Positions 9,238-17,561 of a stretch of 64,000 nt of DNA are shown here, piece by piece. Below the pieces are notes generated by a model, which was given only the letters and a program-made list of their open reading frames with translations, was not told the DNA's origin and ran no database searches. How positions within the stretch are numbered: the stretch's first letter is position 1; each line of letters starts with the position of its first letter. The translations under genes were made by a program, and so were the position numbers. The stretch lies in the NCBI RefSeq assembly GCF_005503015.1, contig NZ_SCOL01000002.1:550083-614082 (forward strand), given 5' to 3'. The DNA comes from Bacillus sp. E(2018) (lineage in GTDB: Bacteria; Bacillota; Bacilli; Bacillales; Fictibacillaceae).

Positions 9238-10161
9238 ATGATTTCATTTCGAAAAATGCTAGGAGCCTCATTGTATGCCACCATGTCCATCAGCCTTTGG
9301 GGAATATCCTTTGTCTCGACTAAAGCGGTACTGGACAAGCTTGATCCCTTTACTCTTCTGGTCATCCGTTTTGGGATAGGTGCATTATTTTTATTAGTGC
9401 TTATCCTTGTAAAAAAGGAACATTCCATGAAGCTGCCGATACAGTATATCCCTCATTTAATCGTATTAGGGATTCTTGGTGTTTTTCTTCATCAAGTTAT
9501 TCAGGCAAGCGCGCTTTTATCCATTGATGCATCCTCTGCAGGCTGGCTCATTACGTTATCCCCGATTTTTACCGTCGTTCTTTCCATGGTCTTTCTGCAT
9601 GAAAAGATGACATTTCCAAAGGCTATCGGAATTATTTTGGCCATTAGTGGTGTATTGCTGGTCACAACAGCAGGTGGAGACAGGTCATTAGGATTCTCGA
9701 TCAACATAGGGTATCTACTGATGGTTCTCAGTACCTTAAATTGGGCCATTTATTCAGTTTTACTAAAAAGCCTAAAAGTGCCATTGCCTGCATTGGTCCT
9801 CACCTTTTACATGAGTACTTTGGGACTTTTGCTTACTCTCCCATTCATCTATCAGAACAAAAGCTGGGAAAAGCTTACTCTTCTAGATGGAGTAGAATGG
9901 GCTCATCTTATCTTCCTTGGAGTCTTTGTATCCGGTATTGCCTACTGGTACTGGGCAAAAGCATTAGAGGTGTTGGAGGCCACTCAAGTATCTGTTTTCT
10001 TATACCTTGAACCAGTCTCTACACTGATAGCAGCTGTGCTACTTCTACATGAAAAGGTTGTTTATACCAGTATTCTAGGTGGAGCAATCATTATCCTTGG
10101 GGTTATTTTCGTAAATGGACATCTCGTTGGACTGATAAATCGATGGGGTGCGAAGAGGTAG
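9238..10161 (+). CDS. EamA/DMT-family transporter
   Basis: A 307-residue integral membrane protein with about ten hydrophobic segments arranged as two repeated EamA halves. The first half opens with SLWGISFVSTKAVL and ends near SGVLLVTTAG; the second contains LNWAIYSVLLKSLK and GVFVSGIAYWYWAKALE. It ends with LEPVSTLIAAVLLLHEKV, the typical last-but-one segment. The family exports or imports small metabolites such as amino acids or nucleosides; the substrate cannot be read from sequence. ATG 9238 follows GGGAAAGGAAAG. It stands alone. Confidence 0.9.
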   Translation: MISFRKMLGASLYATMSISLWGISFVSTKAVLDKLDPFTLLVIRFGIGALFLLVLILVKKEHSMKLPIQYIPHLIVLGILGVFLHQVIQASALLSIDASSAGWLITLSPIFTVVLSMVFLHEKMTFPKAIGIILAISGVLLVTTAGGDRSLGFSINIGYLLMVLSTLNWAIYSVLLKSLKVPLPALVLTFYMSTLGLLLTLPFIYQNKSWEKLTLLDGVEWAHLIFLGVFVSGIAYWYWAKALEVLEATQVSVFLYLEPVSTLIAAVLLLHEKVVYTSILGGAIIILGVIFVNGHLVGLINRWGAKR

Positions 10162-10173
10162 GGAAATCAAAGT

Positions 10174-10263
10174 GACGGTTCTGCTGCTTCCTAACTTACA
10201 ACTGTAAACACTAAAGGATTCACCTTTCCATCTAATTAAACAATAAGAAGCACGAGAACCGTC
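10174..10263. repeat. Inverted repeat GACGGTTCT...AGAACCGTC
   Basis: Arms GACGGTTCTGCTGCTTC (10174-10190) and GAAGCACGAGAACCGTC (10247-10263) are inverted repeats with two mismatches, separated by 56 bases. From memory, GTGACGGTTCT palindromes are scattered in other Bacillaceae; only one copy is seen here. Confidence 0.5.
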
Positions 10264-10320
10264 CCTCGCGCCCCTAAACTAAAAAACTAAAAGATACGCG
10301 CTAATCAATAAAATAACTGA

Positions 10321-10356
10321 AACAAGCCAGAGATTTTAAAAAATCTCTGGCTTGTT
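10321..10356. terminator. Bidirectional terminator
   Basis: AACAAGCCAGAGATTTT pairs with AAATCTCTGGCTTGTT, a perfect stem of about 15 bp. It lies between the convergent EamA and SRPBCC genes. Confidence 0.85.
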
Positions 10357-10381
10357 ATTCCGATAAATTTCATGTGTCTAT

Positions 10382-10861
10382 TTACAATTTCTCAGTAAAA
10401 GCAGCAAGATTTTCTAGCGTGGACCTTAGTCCAGTGTCGTGATCTTCCTTACGAATACCTTCTGGTACGTTTTCACAAACGATTGTAACATTAGTGCCTC
10501 CCGAAACATCTTCCAATATCCATTTCTGTATCATCTCACCCGAGAAAGCAGGATCTTCGGAATTGAAGTTAACAGATTGGACAATTCGCTGGTTTGGGAC
10601 CAGCTCCAAAAATGTTCCTTCCGCCACATCGGTGTTATCCGACGTTTTTCCAATAATTAACTCATCCAATTCATACGTCAGCGTCATTTTATAAGCTCCT
10701 CCTTCACGGCAATCATAGGTATCAATTTTACCCGACATCCCTTCAGGCGGAAGCCATTGAATTAGTGAATCCGGATTTATAATAGCTAGATAGACGATTT
10801 GAGGTGGAACTGGGATCACTTTTGAAGCAGTATCTGTTCTTCGGTTTCTTGACAAATTCAC
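10382..10861 (-). CDS. SRPBCC (AHSA1-type) protein
   Basis: This 159-residue protein has the helix-grip fold order of the START/AHSA1 family: an N-terminal strand followed by VPPQIVYLAIINPDSLIQWLPP, a central YKMTLTYELDE sheet, PNQRIVQSVNF, then WILEDVSGGTNVTIVCENVPEG and a long C-terminal helix ending RSTLENLAAFTEKL. These proteins bind hydrophobic ligands in a cavity; specific roles vary and none is suggested by neighbours. The GTG start at 10861 follows GGAGG by 8 bases. Monocistronic. Confidence 0.85.
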   Translation of the reverse strand: MNLSRNRRTDTASKVIPVPPQIVYLAIINPDSLIQWLPPEGMSGKIDTYDCREGGAYKMTLTYELDELIIGKTSDNTDVAEGTFLELVPNQRIVQSVNFNSEDPAFSGEMIQKWILEDVSGGTNVTIVCENVPEGIRKEDHDTGLRSTLENLAAFTEKL

Positions 10862-10996
10862 CCTAAAAACCTCCTTGTAATTAACTCTAAAGGAAAATTC
10901 GTCGCTTCCTGCATTTCACCTGCTTAAAGATGCTACTTATAAAATGTAAGATGTCTCTAAAGATCCAGATCGATGCATTCCAAATAACCAATCTTT

Positions 10997-12343
10997 TTAT
11001 TTCAGCATAGGTTTTTTAAAAGCATACAAGAAAAATAATAAAATAAACCAAATGGGTGTCAGCAATAACGCTGGACGTGTAGCTTCTGCCACGAGCAGTA
11101 CAATCAAAATTAACCCAAACAGCGCGAGCACCACATAATTAATGAATGGAGCAAAAGGTGCTTTAAACGTTGACTTCTTGTGCAGATCTGATCGTGTTTT
11201 ACGGTATTTAATATGGCTGATTAAGATCACGCTCCACACCCAGATGAAACAGATAGCACTGATGGTCGTTACGATGCCAAAAGCCTGCTCTGGAATCAAC
11301 TTGCTGAGCAGCGCTCCCACTGAAACTACTATAGTCGAAACCCATAATGCGTTTCCAGGTACAGCATTTTTCGTTAGTTTCTTAAAAGAACGAGGAGCCT
11401 GCTCACTCTTGCTTAACGTAAATAGAATGCGACTCGTTGAGAACAACCCGCTGTTGCAGGCAGATGCCGCTGAAGTCAGTACAACGAAATTGATAATCCC
11501 AGCTGCAAGCGGAATCCCTATTATGCTAAACGTTTTAACAAACGGACTTTCCGTTGCGTTTAACTCTGTCCAAGGATTGATACAGAGCAGCACGATCAAT
11601 GCGCCCACATAGAAAAATAGAATTCGAAGTGGAATCTTATTGATTGCTGACGGAATATTTTTTCTCGGATTAGACGTTTCCGCTGCCGCCACACCGACCA
11701 ATTCCACTCCTACAAACGCAAACACAACCATCTGGAACGAGAGTAAGAATCCAGTCATCCCGTTAGGAAACAAACCTCCATGGTCCCACAGGTTGTTCAC
11801 TGACACCGTTCCCGCATCCGTCTGGTAACCAATAACGAGTAGGACAACGCCAATCACAATTAACGCTAGAATGGTAATCACCTTGATTAATGCGAACCAA
11901 AACTCCAATTCACCGAAAAGCTTTACCGTTAATAGATTAAGCCCAAGTAAAAGAAGCAAACAAACAATCGCCGGAACCCACTGCGGTATATCAAGCCAAT
12001 ATTGAACATAAACACCGACCGCGATCACATCAGCCATCGCTGTCATAATCCAGCAGAACCAATACGTCCAGCCTGTGATAAACGCAGCTCGCGGACCAAG
12101 ATAGTCCTCCGCAATATCAGTAAACGACTCATAGCCTGCGTTCGAAAGCAGCAGTTCCCCTAACGCTCTCATCATGAAAAATAGAGCGATCCCAACGATT
12201 AAATAAGCAAATATAACAGACGGTCCGGCAAGCTGAATCGCTTTTCCTGAACCTAAAAATAAACCAGTACCAATCGTTCCGCCAATGGCAATTAGCTGCA
12301 CATGACGGTTAGCCAAATCCCTCTTCAACTCTTGCTGTGACAC
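10997..12343 (-). CDS. aapA: Amino acid permease, CycA/AapA type (glycine/alanine/serine)
   Basis: A 448-residue APC-superfamily permease with about 12 membrane segments. The N-terminus (NRHVQLIAIGGTIGTGLFLG, then MRALGELLLSN and GWTYWFCWIMTAMADV) is the CycA/AapA signature for the D-serine/D-alanine/glycine proton symporters. The glycine riboswitch directly upstream agrees with a substrate such as glycine or alanine. GTG 12343 follows GGAGG by 9 bases. The inner-membrane location is by family; the exact amino acid is inferred. It is transcribed alone from the promoter at 12628-12656. Confidence 0.88.
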   Translation of the reverse strand: MSQQELKRDLANRHVQLIAIGGTIGTGLFLGSGKAIQLAGPSVIFAYLIVGIALFFMMRALGELLLSNAGYESFTDIAEDYLGPRAAFITGWTYWFCWIMTAMADVIAVGVYVQYWLDIPQWVPAIVCLLLLLGLNLLTVKLFGELEFWFALIKVITILALIVIGVVLLVIGYQTDAGTVSVNNLWDHGGLFPNGMTGFLLSFQMVVFAFVGVELVGVAAAETSNPRKNIPSAINKIPLRILFFYVGALIVLLCINPWTELNATESPFVKTFSIIGIPLAAGIINFVVLTSAASACNSGLFSTSRILFTLSKSEQAPRSFKKLTKNAVPGNALWVSTIVVSVGALLSKLIPEQAFGIVTTISAICFIWVWSVILISHIKYRKTRSDLHKKSTFKAPFAPFINYVVLALFGLILIVLLVAEATRPALLLTPIWFILLFFLYAFKKPMLK

Positions 12344-12382
12344 GTATGAATCCTCCTTCTAAGATGCAAATCAAACGAAAAA

Positions 12383-12410
12383 AAGAGACTGGAAGAATCT
12401 CCAATCTCTT
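12383..12410 (-). terminator. Riboswitch expression-platform terminator
   Basis: On the minus strand AAGAGATTGGA pairs with TCCAGTCTCTT and is followed by seven T residues, about 40 bases before the permease start. It is the likely switch point of the riboswitch. Confidence 0.8.
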
Positions 12411-12482
12411 GTACATTAGAATATGAAAAAAGCATTCACTGCGCTATAAATGACAGGCACAACAATGTCAAAATTCAATACT

Positions 12483-12600
12483 CTTCTGTCCGTTTGCCTG
12501 AGATTGTGAACCCTTCGGCGCCGCTATTAAGGCGGTCTCTCCAGAAGCTGCTCCTGCTGTAGTACGACCTACAGCGATCATAGCTTGCTATCTATAAGTT
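12483..12600 (-). ncRNA. Glycine riboswitch, single aptamer with an upstream accessory hairpin
   Basis: On the minus strand the aptamer (12547 down to 12483) is closed by CTTCTG/CAGAAG. It carries the conserved pieces GGAGAG, GCGCCGAAGG and TCTCAGGCAAACGG typical of glycine aptamers. Only one complete aptamer is present. 5' of it is a GCTGTAG/CTACAGC hairpin (about 12552-12580) that may be the ghost-aptamer partner described for singlet riboswitches. It ends in the terminator at 12383-12410 and controls the permease gene. Whether glycine turns expression on or off cannot be told from sequence. Confidence 0.88.
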
Positions 12601-12627
12601 TTTTAGTAGTTCTGAATATAGTTTTTA

Positions 12628-12656
12628 ATATTAGTACGGTGTTGGGATTTTGTCAA
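12628..12656 (-). promoter_or_regulatory. Promoter of the riboswitch-permease transcript
   Basis: On the minus strand TTGACA (12656-12651) and TAATAT (12633-12628) are exactly 17 bases apart, just before the riboswitch. Confidence 0.75.
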
Positions 12657-12749
12657 CTGTACAATACTGGTTGGAAGATTTAACTTTTACCATTTGCTTA
12701 TAAAATAGCCCAGTAGCCTCAAGATGTTTAGGAACGTTTCTCGTACCGT

Positions 12750-13457
12750 TCATTGCACTCTTCTTTTTTGTGCGAAAGCTATGAAAATTGATAGTAAGAA
12801 CAAGCTATAAAGTATAATCCATCCAAACTTTCCATAAGCCTGAACAGGAAATACTTTAATTTGATTGTCATCTATACTCATCATTTCCAAACAATATCGT
12901 AAAGGTGGTGTAATCCAGCTAATAAACTGTAAAATCTCGATTTTTGCCACAGCTATTACTAAGGTTCCTATAAGAACACTACTTACACCCCACCAAGTAT
13001 TTGCATGACTTCTCACAAGGTCTCTCGTAAAAAAAGAGGAAAGTGCTATAGACAGGATAGCCAAGCTAAAATGTGCTAAAAATCCCATAGCTATATGAGC
13101 TTTATTTAATCCTGGGGAAAAGGCATTAAAAGCAACAGGATATAAAACAGCTAAAATACTTAGTACCACACTGATTAGTAGACACACTATTTCAAGTGCA
13201 ATGTAGTATGTTTTCTTATTCTTAAGATGCATGATAGTAATATTTTTTTGCCCCTGGTCCTCAGCATGAAAAATAGTAATAGTGAACCATCCCATAATAA
13301 AAAAGAGCATAATTGAAGTATAAGCGTAGCTATCTAAGATTGGATTGGGTACGTATGTATAGTTAATGACAAGCATCATAATAAACACTGAAAATGGCGG
13401 AATATACCTATATGTTCGGAAATAGGTGGAAAAGTGGTATGAAATCAAACCCTTCAC
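12750..13457 (-). CDS. ABC transporter permease
   Basis: A 235-residue protein with about six hydrophobic helices (SVFIMMLVINYTYV, IMLFFIMGWFTITIF, IVCLLISVVLSILAVL, FSLAILSIALSSFF, VLIGTLVIAVAKI and a last segment ILYSLFLLSIFIAF), as in ABC-2-type export permeases. It is the last gene of a three-gene unit: the EcsC-like gene, the ATPase, then this permease 16 bases later. GTG 13457 follows AAGGAGG. The substrate is unknown. Confidence 0.75.
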   Translation of the reverse strand: MKGLISYHFSTYFRTYRYIPPFSVFIMMLVINYTYVPNPILDSYAYTSIMLFFIMGWFTITIFHAEDQGQKNITIMHLKNKKTYYIALEIVCLLISVVLSILAVLYPVAFNAFSPGLNKAHIAMGFLAHFSLAILSIALSSFFTRDLVRSHANTWWGVSSVLIGTLVIAVAKIEILQFISWITPPLRYCLEMMSIDDNQIKVFPVQAYGKFGWIILYSLFLLSIFIAFAQKRRVQ

Positions 13458-13473
13458 TGTTTAAATTTCCTCC

Positions 13474-14349
13474 TTAAAAATGCTTAAAGAATTCGGTTTC
13501 ACTCTTATGTACTGGCTCTAACAGCCTTATTAAGGCACCGCGATCTAGAAATTCACTAACTATCTTATTTGTTTGTTTTTGACTCACATTCAGTTCTATC
13601 AATCTTCTTTCAAAATCCATTTCCTTTTCATAGTTAATAATTTGTTTAAATGCATCGATTGAAAAAGTTTTCGGTAATTCGAAAACTAGCCTATTTAAAG
13701 GTTCACTATGCTCTTGTTGAATAGCAGTATGAATAATTCTACATGCTTGAATGACATTTACTTGGTCTGCAACCTCTTCTAGTAGTTTTGTTTCATGACA
13801 GGTTAAAACGATACTAATATTTTTTTTCTTTAAGGACATTAATAACTCTTCCAAATCATTTTGTGCCTTTAAATCAAGGCCTGAGAGCGGTTCGTCCAAA
13901 ATTAGCAAATCAGATTCTTCTAACATGGCTTGCATAATAATAACTTTTTGTTTCATTCCTTTTGAAAAATGAGTAATTCGTGTATTTCTTTCGTCTTTCA
14001 TATGAAAAACGTCAAGTAAGCTATCAATACGTTTTCTCAGCCACTTAGTAGGTAGCCCTCTAATCGTTCCCATATGTACAAGATATTCAGTCGGTGTAAA
14101 AGGTAAAAAAACAGGGGTTTGCTCGGGTACATAACCAATTTTAATAGGCAGGTCGTTCCGATATAGGATTTGACCGCTATCAGGTTTTATTATTCCGCCA
14201 ATCATCTTCAACAACGTACTCTTTCCCGAACCATTTGCTCCGACAATTGCCGTTACCTTGTTAGGTGAAATTGAAAGCGATACATTGTCTAAAATCATTT
14301 TCTTTTGAAACGTTTTGCTTACATTCTGTAGATCAACAATTGTGTCCAA
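13474..14349 (-). CDS. ABC transporter ATP-binding protein
   Basis: A 291-residue ATPase with Walker A GANGSGKST near residue 37, signature-type HFSKGMKQK, and Walker B LLILDEPLSGLD followed by the switch His in TCHE. About 80 extra residues follow the ATPase core, as in drug- or bacteriocin-type exporters (CcmA/YxlF-like). It energises the adjacent permease at the inner face of the membrane. TTG 14349 lies 7 bases behind AAAGGGTG and follows the EcsC-like gene by 17 bases, so the three genes form an operon. Confidence 0.9.
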   Translation of the reverse strand: MDTIVDLQNVSKTFQKKMILDNVSLSISPNKVTAIVGANGSGKSTLLKMIGGIIKPDSGQILYRNDLPIKIGYVPEQTPVFLPFTPTEYLVHMGTIRGLPTKWLRKRIDSLLDVFHMKDERNTRITHFSKGMKQKVIIMQAMLEESDLLILDEPLSGLDLKAQNDLEELLMSLKKKNISIVLTCHETKLLEEVADQVNVIQACRIIHTAIQQEHSEPLNRLVFELPKTFSIDAFKQIINYEKEMDFERRLIELNVSQKQTNKIVSEFLDRGALIRLLEPVHKSETEFFKHF

Positions 14350-14366
14350 TCAAACACACCCTTTAC

Positions 14367-14990
14367 CTATTGAAATACTTTCTTCGCTGTCTTTCCTATT
14401 GTATTAGTACCTATACCATCAACCGCCCCGCCAATTAATCCACCTACTAAAGGTACAGCTTTTCCTAAGTTAATAATTCCTTTTTCTCCGAATTTCGTTA
14501 CTAATCTGACGCCTACAGCTTTATTTATTGCTTTTATAACTTCTCCAGGTATTTTTTTTATGGCCTCTTTAGCGATAGCAGTTCCGAATTTAACTCCAGC
14601 CTGTTTAAAAATATCTGTAGCAGCTTGTCCAGTCAGACATACAAATACAAAAGTCTTTACTTGGTCATCTTTTAACTCGTAACCTCTCATGTAGGCTATA
14701 GTAGCTATCATCCTAATTTGCACATACACAACTGATGCAATATTTGCTGGAACGGCTACAGGTAATGTTATTAAACCTCCTAATCCAGTTACAAAACCAC
14801 TTGTTACACCTTTAGCATTTTGCCATCGGATTAAGCTATCAATAGCATCATCTACAGAAGTATGCTTTCTTAAATAGTTTTCTGCTAGCTCTGCTGCCGT
14901 GTCGGTTCCAGGTAATCCATTTACTGCTTTTTCATAGGCCCAATCTAATACTTGAGTTATTTTACTTTCTGTTAAACTATTTTTGGACAA
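14367..14990 (-). CDS. EcsC-family protein
   Basis: This 207-residue protein matches the EcsC family in its central part: SGFVTGLGGLITLPVAVP, then NIASVVYVQIRMIATIAYMRG, and late VTKFGEKGIINLGKAVPLVG. EcsC is the third protein of the EcsABC transporter locus of B. subtilis, needed for secretion and competence by unknown means. Here an EcsC-like gene leads an operon with an ATPase and permease that are unlike EcsA/EcsB in length, so the association recurs. Two moderately hydrophobic stretches suggest membrane contact. TTG 14990 follows AGGAGAG by 7 bases. Confidence 0.85.
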   Translation of the reverse strand: MSKNSLTESKITQVLDWAYEKAVNGLPGTDTAAELAENYLRKHTSVDDAIDSLIRWQNAKGVTSGFVTGLGGLITLPVAVPANIASVVYVQIRMIATIAYMRGYELKDDQVKTFVFVCLTGQAATDIFKQAGVKFGTAIAKEAIKKIPGEVIKAINKAVGVRLVTKFGEKGIINLGKAVPLVGGLIGGAVDGIGTNTIGKTAKKVFQ

Positions 14991-15202
14991 GATAATCTCT
15001 CCTATATCGATTCTTTAAATAGAAAAATATGTAAAATGTAAGTATTATTTTATCATAAAAGCGACAAAACCCATCAAATAAAAATAAAACTGAGTTTAAT
15101 TATACTCACATTAAACTTTTACAAATTTTTGAATGATAACTCTGTTCCTTTTAGTAAAGTGATAAAATATATGGAGAAGAATTCCAAAGAGGTGACACTA
15201 AC

Positions 15203-17134
15203 TTGATTATTTACGAAGCGACCAAGACTGAATTTATATCCGATGTTACAAACGAGCTTCTCGTCGAACGTCTTTACGAGTCATACCAACAGAAAATCGG
15301 CCGTACTTCTAAAAGTGAAATCCACTCATGGGAGAATTCTCTTCACCGCATGTCAAATGTGATGCAGGACAACGAGATTCCGGATGATACATCGGTCGCG
15401 ATAGAATTTAAGATTCCGAAAACATCTAAACGTGTCGACTTTTTAATAGCTGGCCATGACGGTGTCCAAGATCATGTGGTGATTGTAGAGTTAAAACAAT
15501 GGTCTGAGGTTGAAAAGGTAACGTCTAAAGATGCACTTGTGTCTACCTATCTTGGAGGAAAAATGAGAACGGTCACGCATCCATCTTATCAAGCTTGGTC
15601 ATACGCTGCTTTAATTGAAGATTTTAATCAGAATGTACAAGATCAACATATTGCATTAAAACCGTGTGCCTATTTACATAACTATCGAAAGTTAGAAAAT
15701 GACCCATTGATGGATCCTCACTATTCAGATCATCTCGCTAAAGCACCTGTGTTTGCAAAAGGTGAGATACAGAAATTAAGAGATTTTATAAAGAAATATG
15801 TTCGTTACGGTGACCATAACCAATTGATTTATCAGATTGAGCGAGGTAAAATTCGGCCGTCTAAATCCTTACAAGATTCACTCGCAAGCTTATTAAAAGG
15901 TAATCAAGAATTTGTGCTTATTGATGAACAAAAAGTGTTTTACGAAGATGCCTTTCACTTAGCAATTGAGAGTATCAAAAGCAATCAGAAGACAGTAATG
16001 GTAATTGAAGGAGGACCAGGTACCGGGAAATCCGTTATGGCTATAAATCTTCTTGTGAATCTTATCAATGAAGACTTAACAGCATTATATGTCTCAAAAA
16101 ATTCAGCTCCACGTAACGTTTATGCTTCTAAACTGAAAGGCACCATCAAGAAAACACAAATCGATAATCTATTTAAAGGTTCAGGCAGTTTCTATGAATC
16201 AGAAAAAAATGAGTTTGACGTACTCATAATAGATGAAGCTCATCGTTTGAATGAAAAGTCAGGATTGTTCAGCAACTTAGGCGAAAACCAGATAAAAGAG
16301 GTAATCAATTCATCTAAATTTACAATTTTCTTTATAGATGAAAACCAAAAAGTGACGCTAAAAGATATTGGCAGTATAGATGTAATTAAAAAGTATGCCA
16401 ATGAGTTAGATGCTGAGTTAGTACAAGGGAAACTCACATCACAATTTCGGTGCGATGGATCTGATGCATATATTGCCTGGCTTGATGACGTACTTCAAAT
16501 CAGGAAAACGGCTAATACAAACGATAGAGGTGTAGATTACGACTTTAGAGTATACGATGATCCGAATAGTATGCTACAGGAAATTGAAGAACTAAATAAG
16601 AAAAATAATAAATCACGTATGCTAGCCGGCTACTGCTGGGAGTGGCCAAAAAATGGTCGGACGAATACTCTTCATAAAGACATAGTTATTCCAGAACATA
16701 ATTTTAATATCAGTTGGAATCTCTCTGACAGCATATGGGCAATACACCAGGATTCTGTCTCTGAAGCAGGGTGCATTCACACATCTCAAGGACTTGAATT
16801 TGATTATGTCGGTGTTATTATTGGGTCAGACCTTGTTTATCAGGATCATCAGGTAATGACCGACTACACAAAACGTGCTAAAACTGATCAGTCTCTTAAA
16901 GGTATTAAAACGCTCGCAAAAGAAAATCCAGAAAAAGCTCAAACTCTGGCAGACCAAATTATTAGAAATACATACCGAACTCTTATGACTAGAGGCCAAA
17001 AGGGATGTTTCATCTTCTGTACGGATCCAGAATTAAATGAGTATTTTAGAGAACGACTGAAGAAATCCGTTGTTTATCAGGATCTGTCACCTCGTCATGC
17101 GGAAGTGGCTGCGGAAGATCGGGGTAAGTATTGA
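15203..17134 (+). CDS. PD-(D/E)XK nuclease-like and DUF2075 helicase fusion
   Basis: A 643-residue protein in two parts. Residues ~60-100 have a restriction-nuclease-like core: RVDFLIAG with Asp 79 and VIVELKQW with Glu 96-x-Lys 98. Residues ~240-640 are a DUF2075 (Schlafen-group-3 helicase-like) P-loop domain: GGPGTGKS at 270-277, IIDEAHRL at 343-350, SQFRCDGSDAY near 413-423, the helicase motif HTSQGLEFDYVG at 526-537, and RTLMTRGQKG at 592-601. DNA or RNA unwinding coupled to cleavage is the natural reading but is inferred. TTG 15203 follows GAGGTG by 8 bases. The MazG-like gene follows within 45 bases, suggesting a two-gene defence-type unit. Confidence 0.85.
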   Translation: MIIYEATKTEFISDVTNELLVERLYESYQQKIGRTSKSEIHSWENSLHRMSNVMQDNEIPDDTSVAIEFKIPKTSKRVDFLIAGHDGVQDHVVIVELKQWSEVEKVTSKDALVSTYLGGKMRTVTHPSYQAWSYAALIEDFNQNVQDQHIALKPCAYLHNYRKLENDPLMDPHYSDHLAKAPVFAKGEIQKLRDFIKKYVRYGDHNQLIYQIERGKIRPSKSLQDSLASLLKGNQEFVLIDEQKVFYEDAFHLAIESIKSNQKTVMVIEGGPGTGKSVMAINLLVNLINEDLTALYVSKNSAPRNVYASKLKGTIKKTQIDNLFKGSGSFYESEKNEFDVLIIDEAHRLNEKSGLFSNLGENQIKEVINSSKFTIFFIDENQKVTLKDIGSIDVIKKYANELDAELVQGKLTSQFRCDGSDAYIAWLDDVLQIRKTANTNDRGVDYDFRVYDDPNSMLQEIEELNKKNNKSRMLAGYCWEWPKNGRTNTLHKDIVIPEHNFNISWNLSDSIWAIHQDSVSEAGCIHTSQGLEFDYVGVIIGSDLVYQDHQVMTDYTKRAKTDQSLKGIKTLAKENPEKAQTLADQIIRNTYRTLMTRGQKGCFIFCTDPELNEYFRERLKKSVVYQDLSPRHAEVAAEDRGKY

Positions 17135-17178
17135 AGCTAGTTTCTAAATAAAAACAATTTTACAAAAGGATGAACAAC

Positions 17179-17487
17179 ATGAATGAAATTAAGCAGCTAA
17201 TAAACGCTATCAATGAATTTCGAGATGAAAGAGGATGGAAACCTCACCACAATCCAAAAGATCTTGCTATTTCTCTTTCTATTGAAGCAGCTGAACTATT
17301 AGAAGATTTTCAGTGGAAAAGCAGTGAAGAGGCTGTAGAACAAAACATGGAAAACATTAAAGAAGAAATTGCTGATGTTTTCATTTACGGACTAATGCTA
17401 TGCAGTGAACTAGATTTGGATGTTGAAACTATTGTTAAAGATAAAATTAAGAAAAATGGGTTGAAGTATCCTGTTTCAAAAAATTAG
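17179..17487 (+). CDS. MazG-like nucleotide pyrophosphohydrolase
   Basis: A 102-residue all-helical protein with the MazG metal-binding pattern E-x2-E in SIEAAELLEDFQW and E-x2-D in KEEIADVFIYG. The family removes pyrophosphate from nucleoside triphosphates, with four helices forming the active dimer. ATG 17179 is chosen because AAAAGG lies 9 bases before it; ATG 17170 would overlap that site. It follows the nuclease-helicase gene by 44 bases on the same strand, and a terminator at 17511-17549 closes the pair. Nucleotide-clearing enzymes with helicase-nucleases are a known theme in phage defence; here it is inference. Confidence 0.88.
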   Translation: MNEIKQLINAINEFRDERGWKPHHNPKDLAISLSIEAAELLEDFQWKSSEEAVEQNMENIKEEIADVFIYGLMLCSELDLDVETIVKDKIKKNGLKYPVSKN

Positions 17488-17510
17488 ATACCAATTAATA
17501 CAATATGCAA

Positions 17511-17549
17511 TAAGAAACAGCACCTTTATAAAGTAGGTGCTGTTTCTTA
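17511..17549. terminator. Bidirectional terminator between mazG-like gene and rlmH
   Basis: TAAGAAACAGCACCT and AGGTGCTGTTTCTTA form a perfect 15-bp stem. It separates the plus-strand accessory unit from minus-strand rlmH. Confidence 0.9.
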
Positions 17550-17561
17550 TTAAAAGTATTA

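Noticed and set aside
12360..12610. T-box leader for the permease
   Set aside because: The conserved T-box sequence is missing, while glycine-aptamer pieces are clear.
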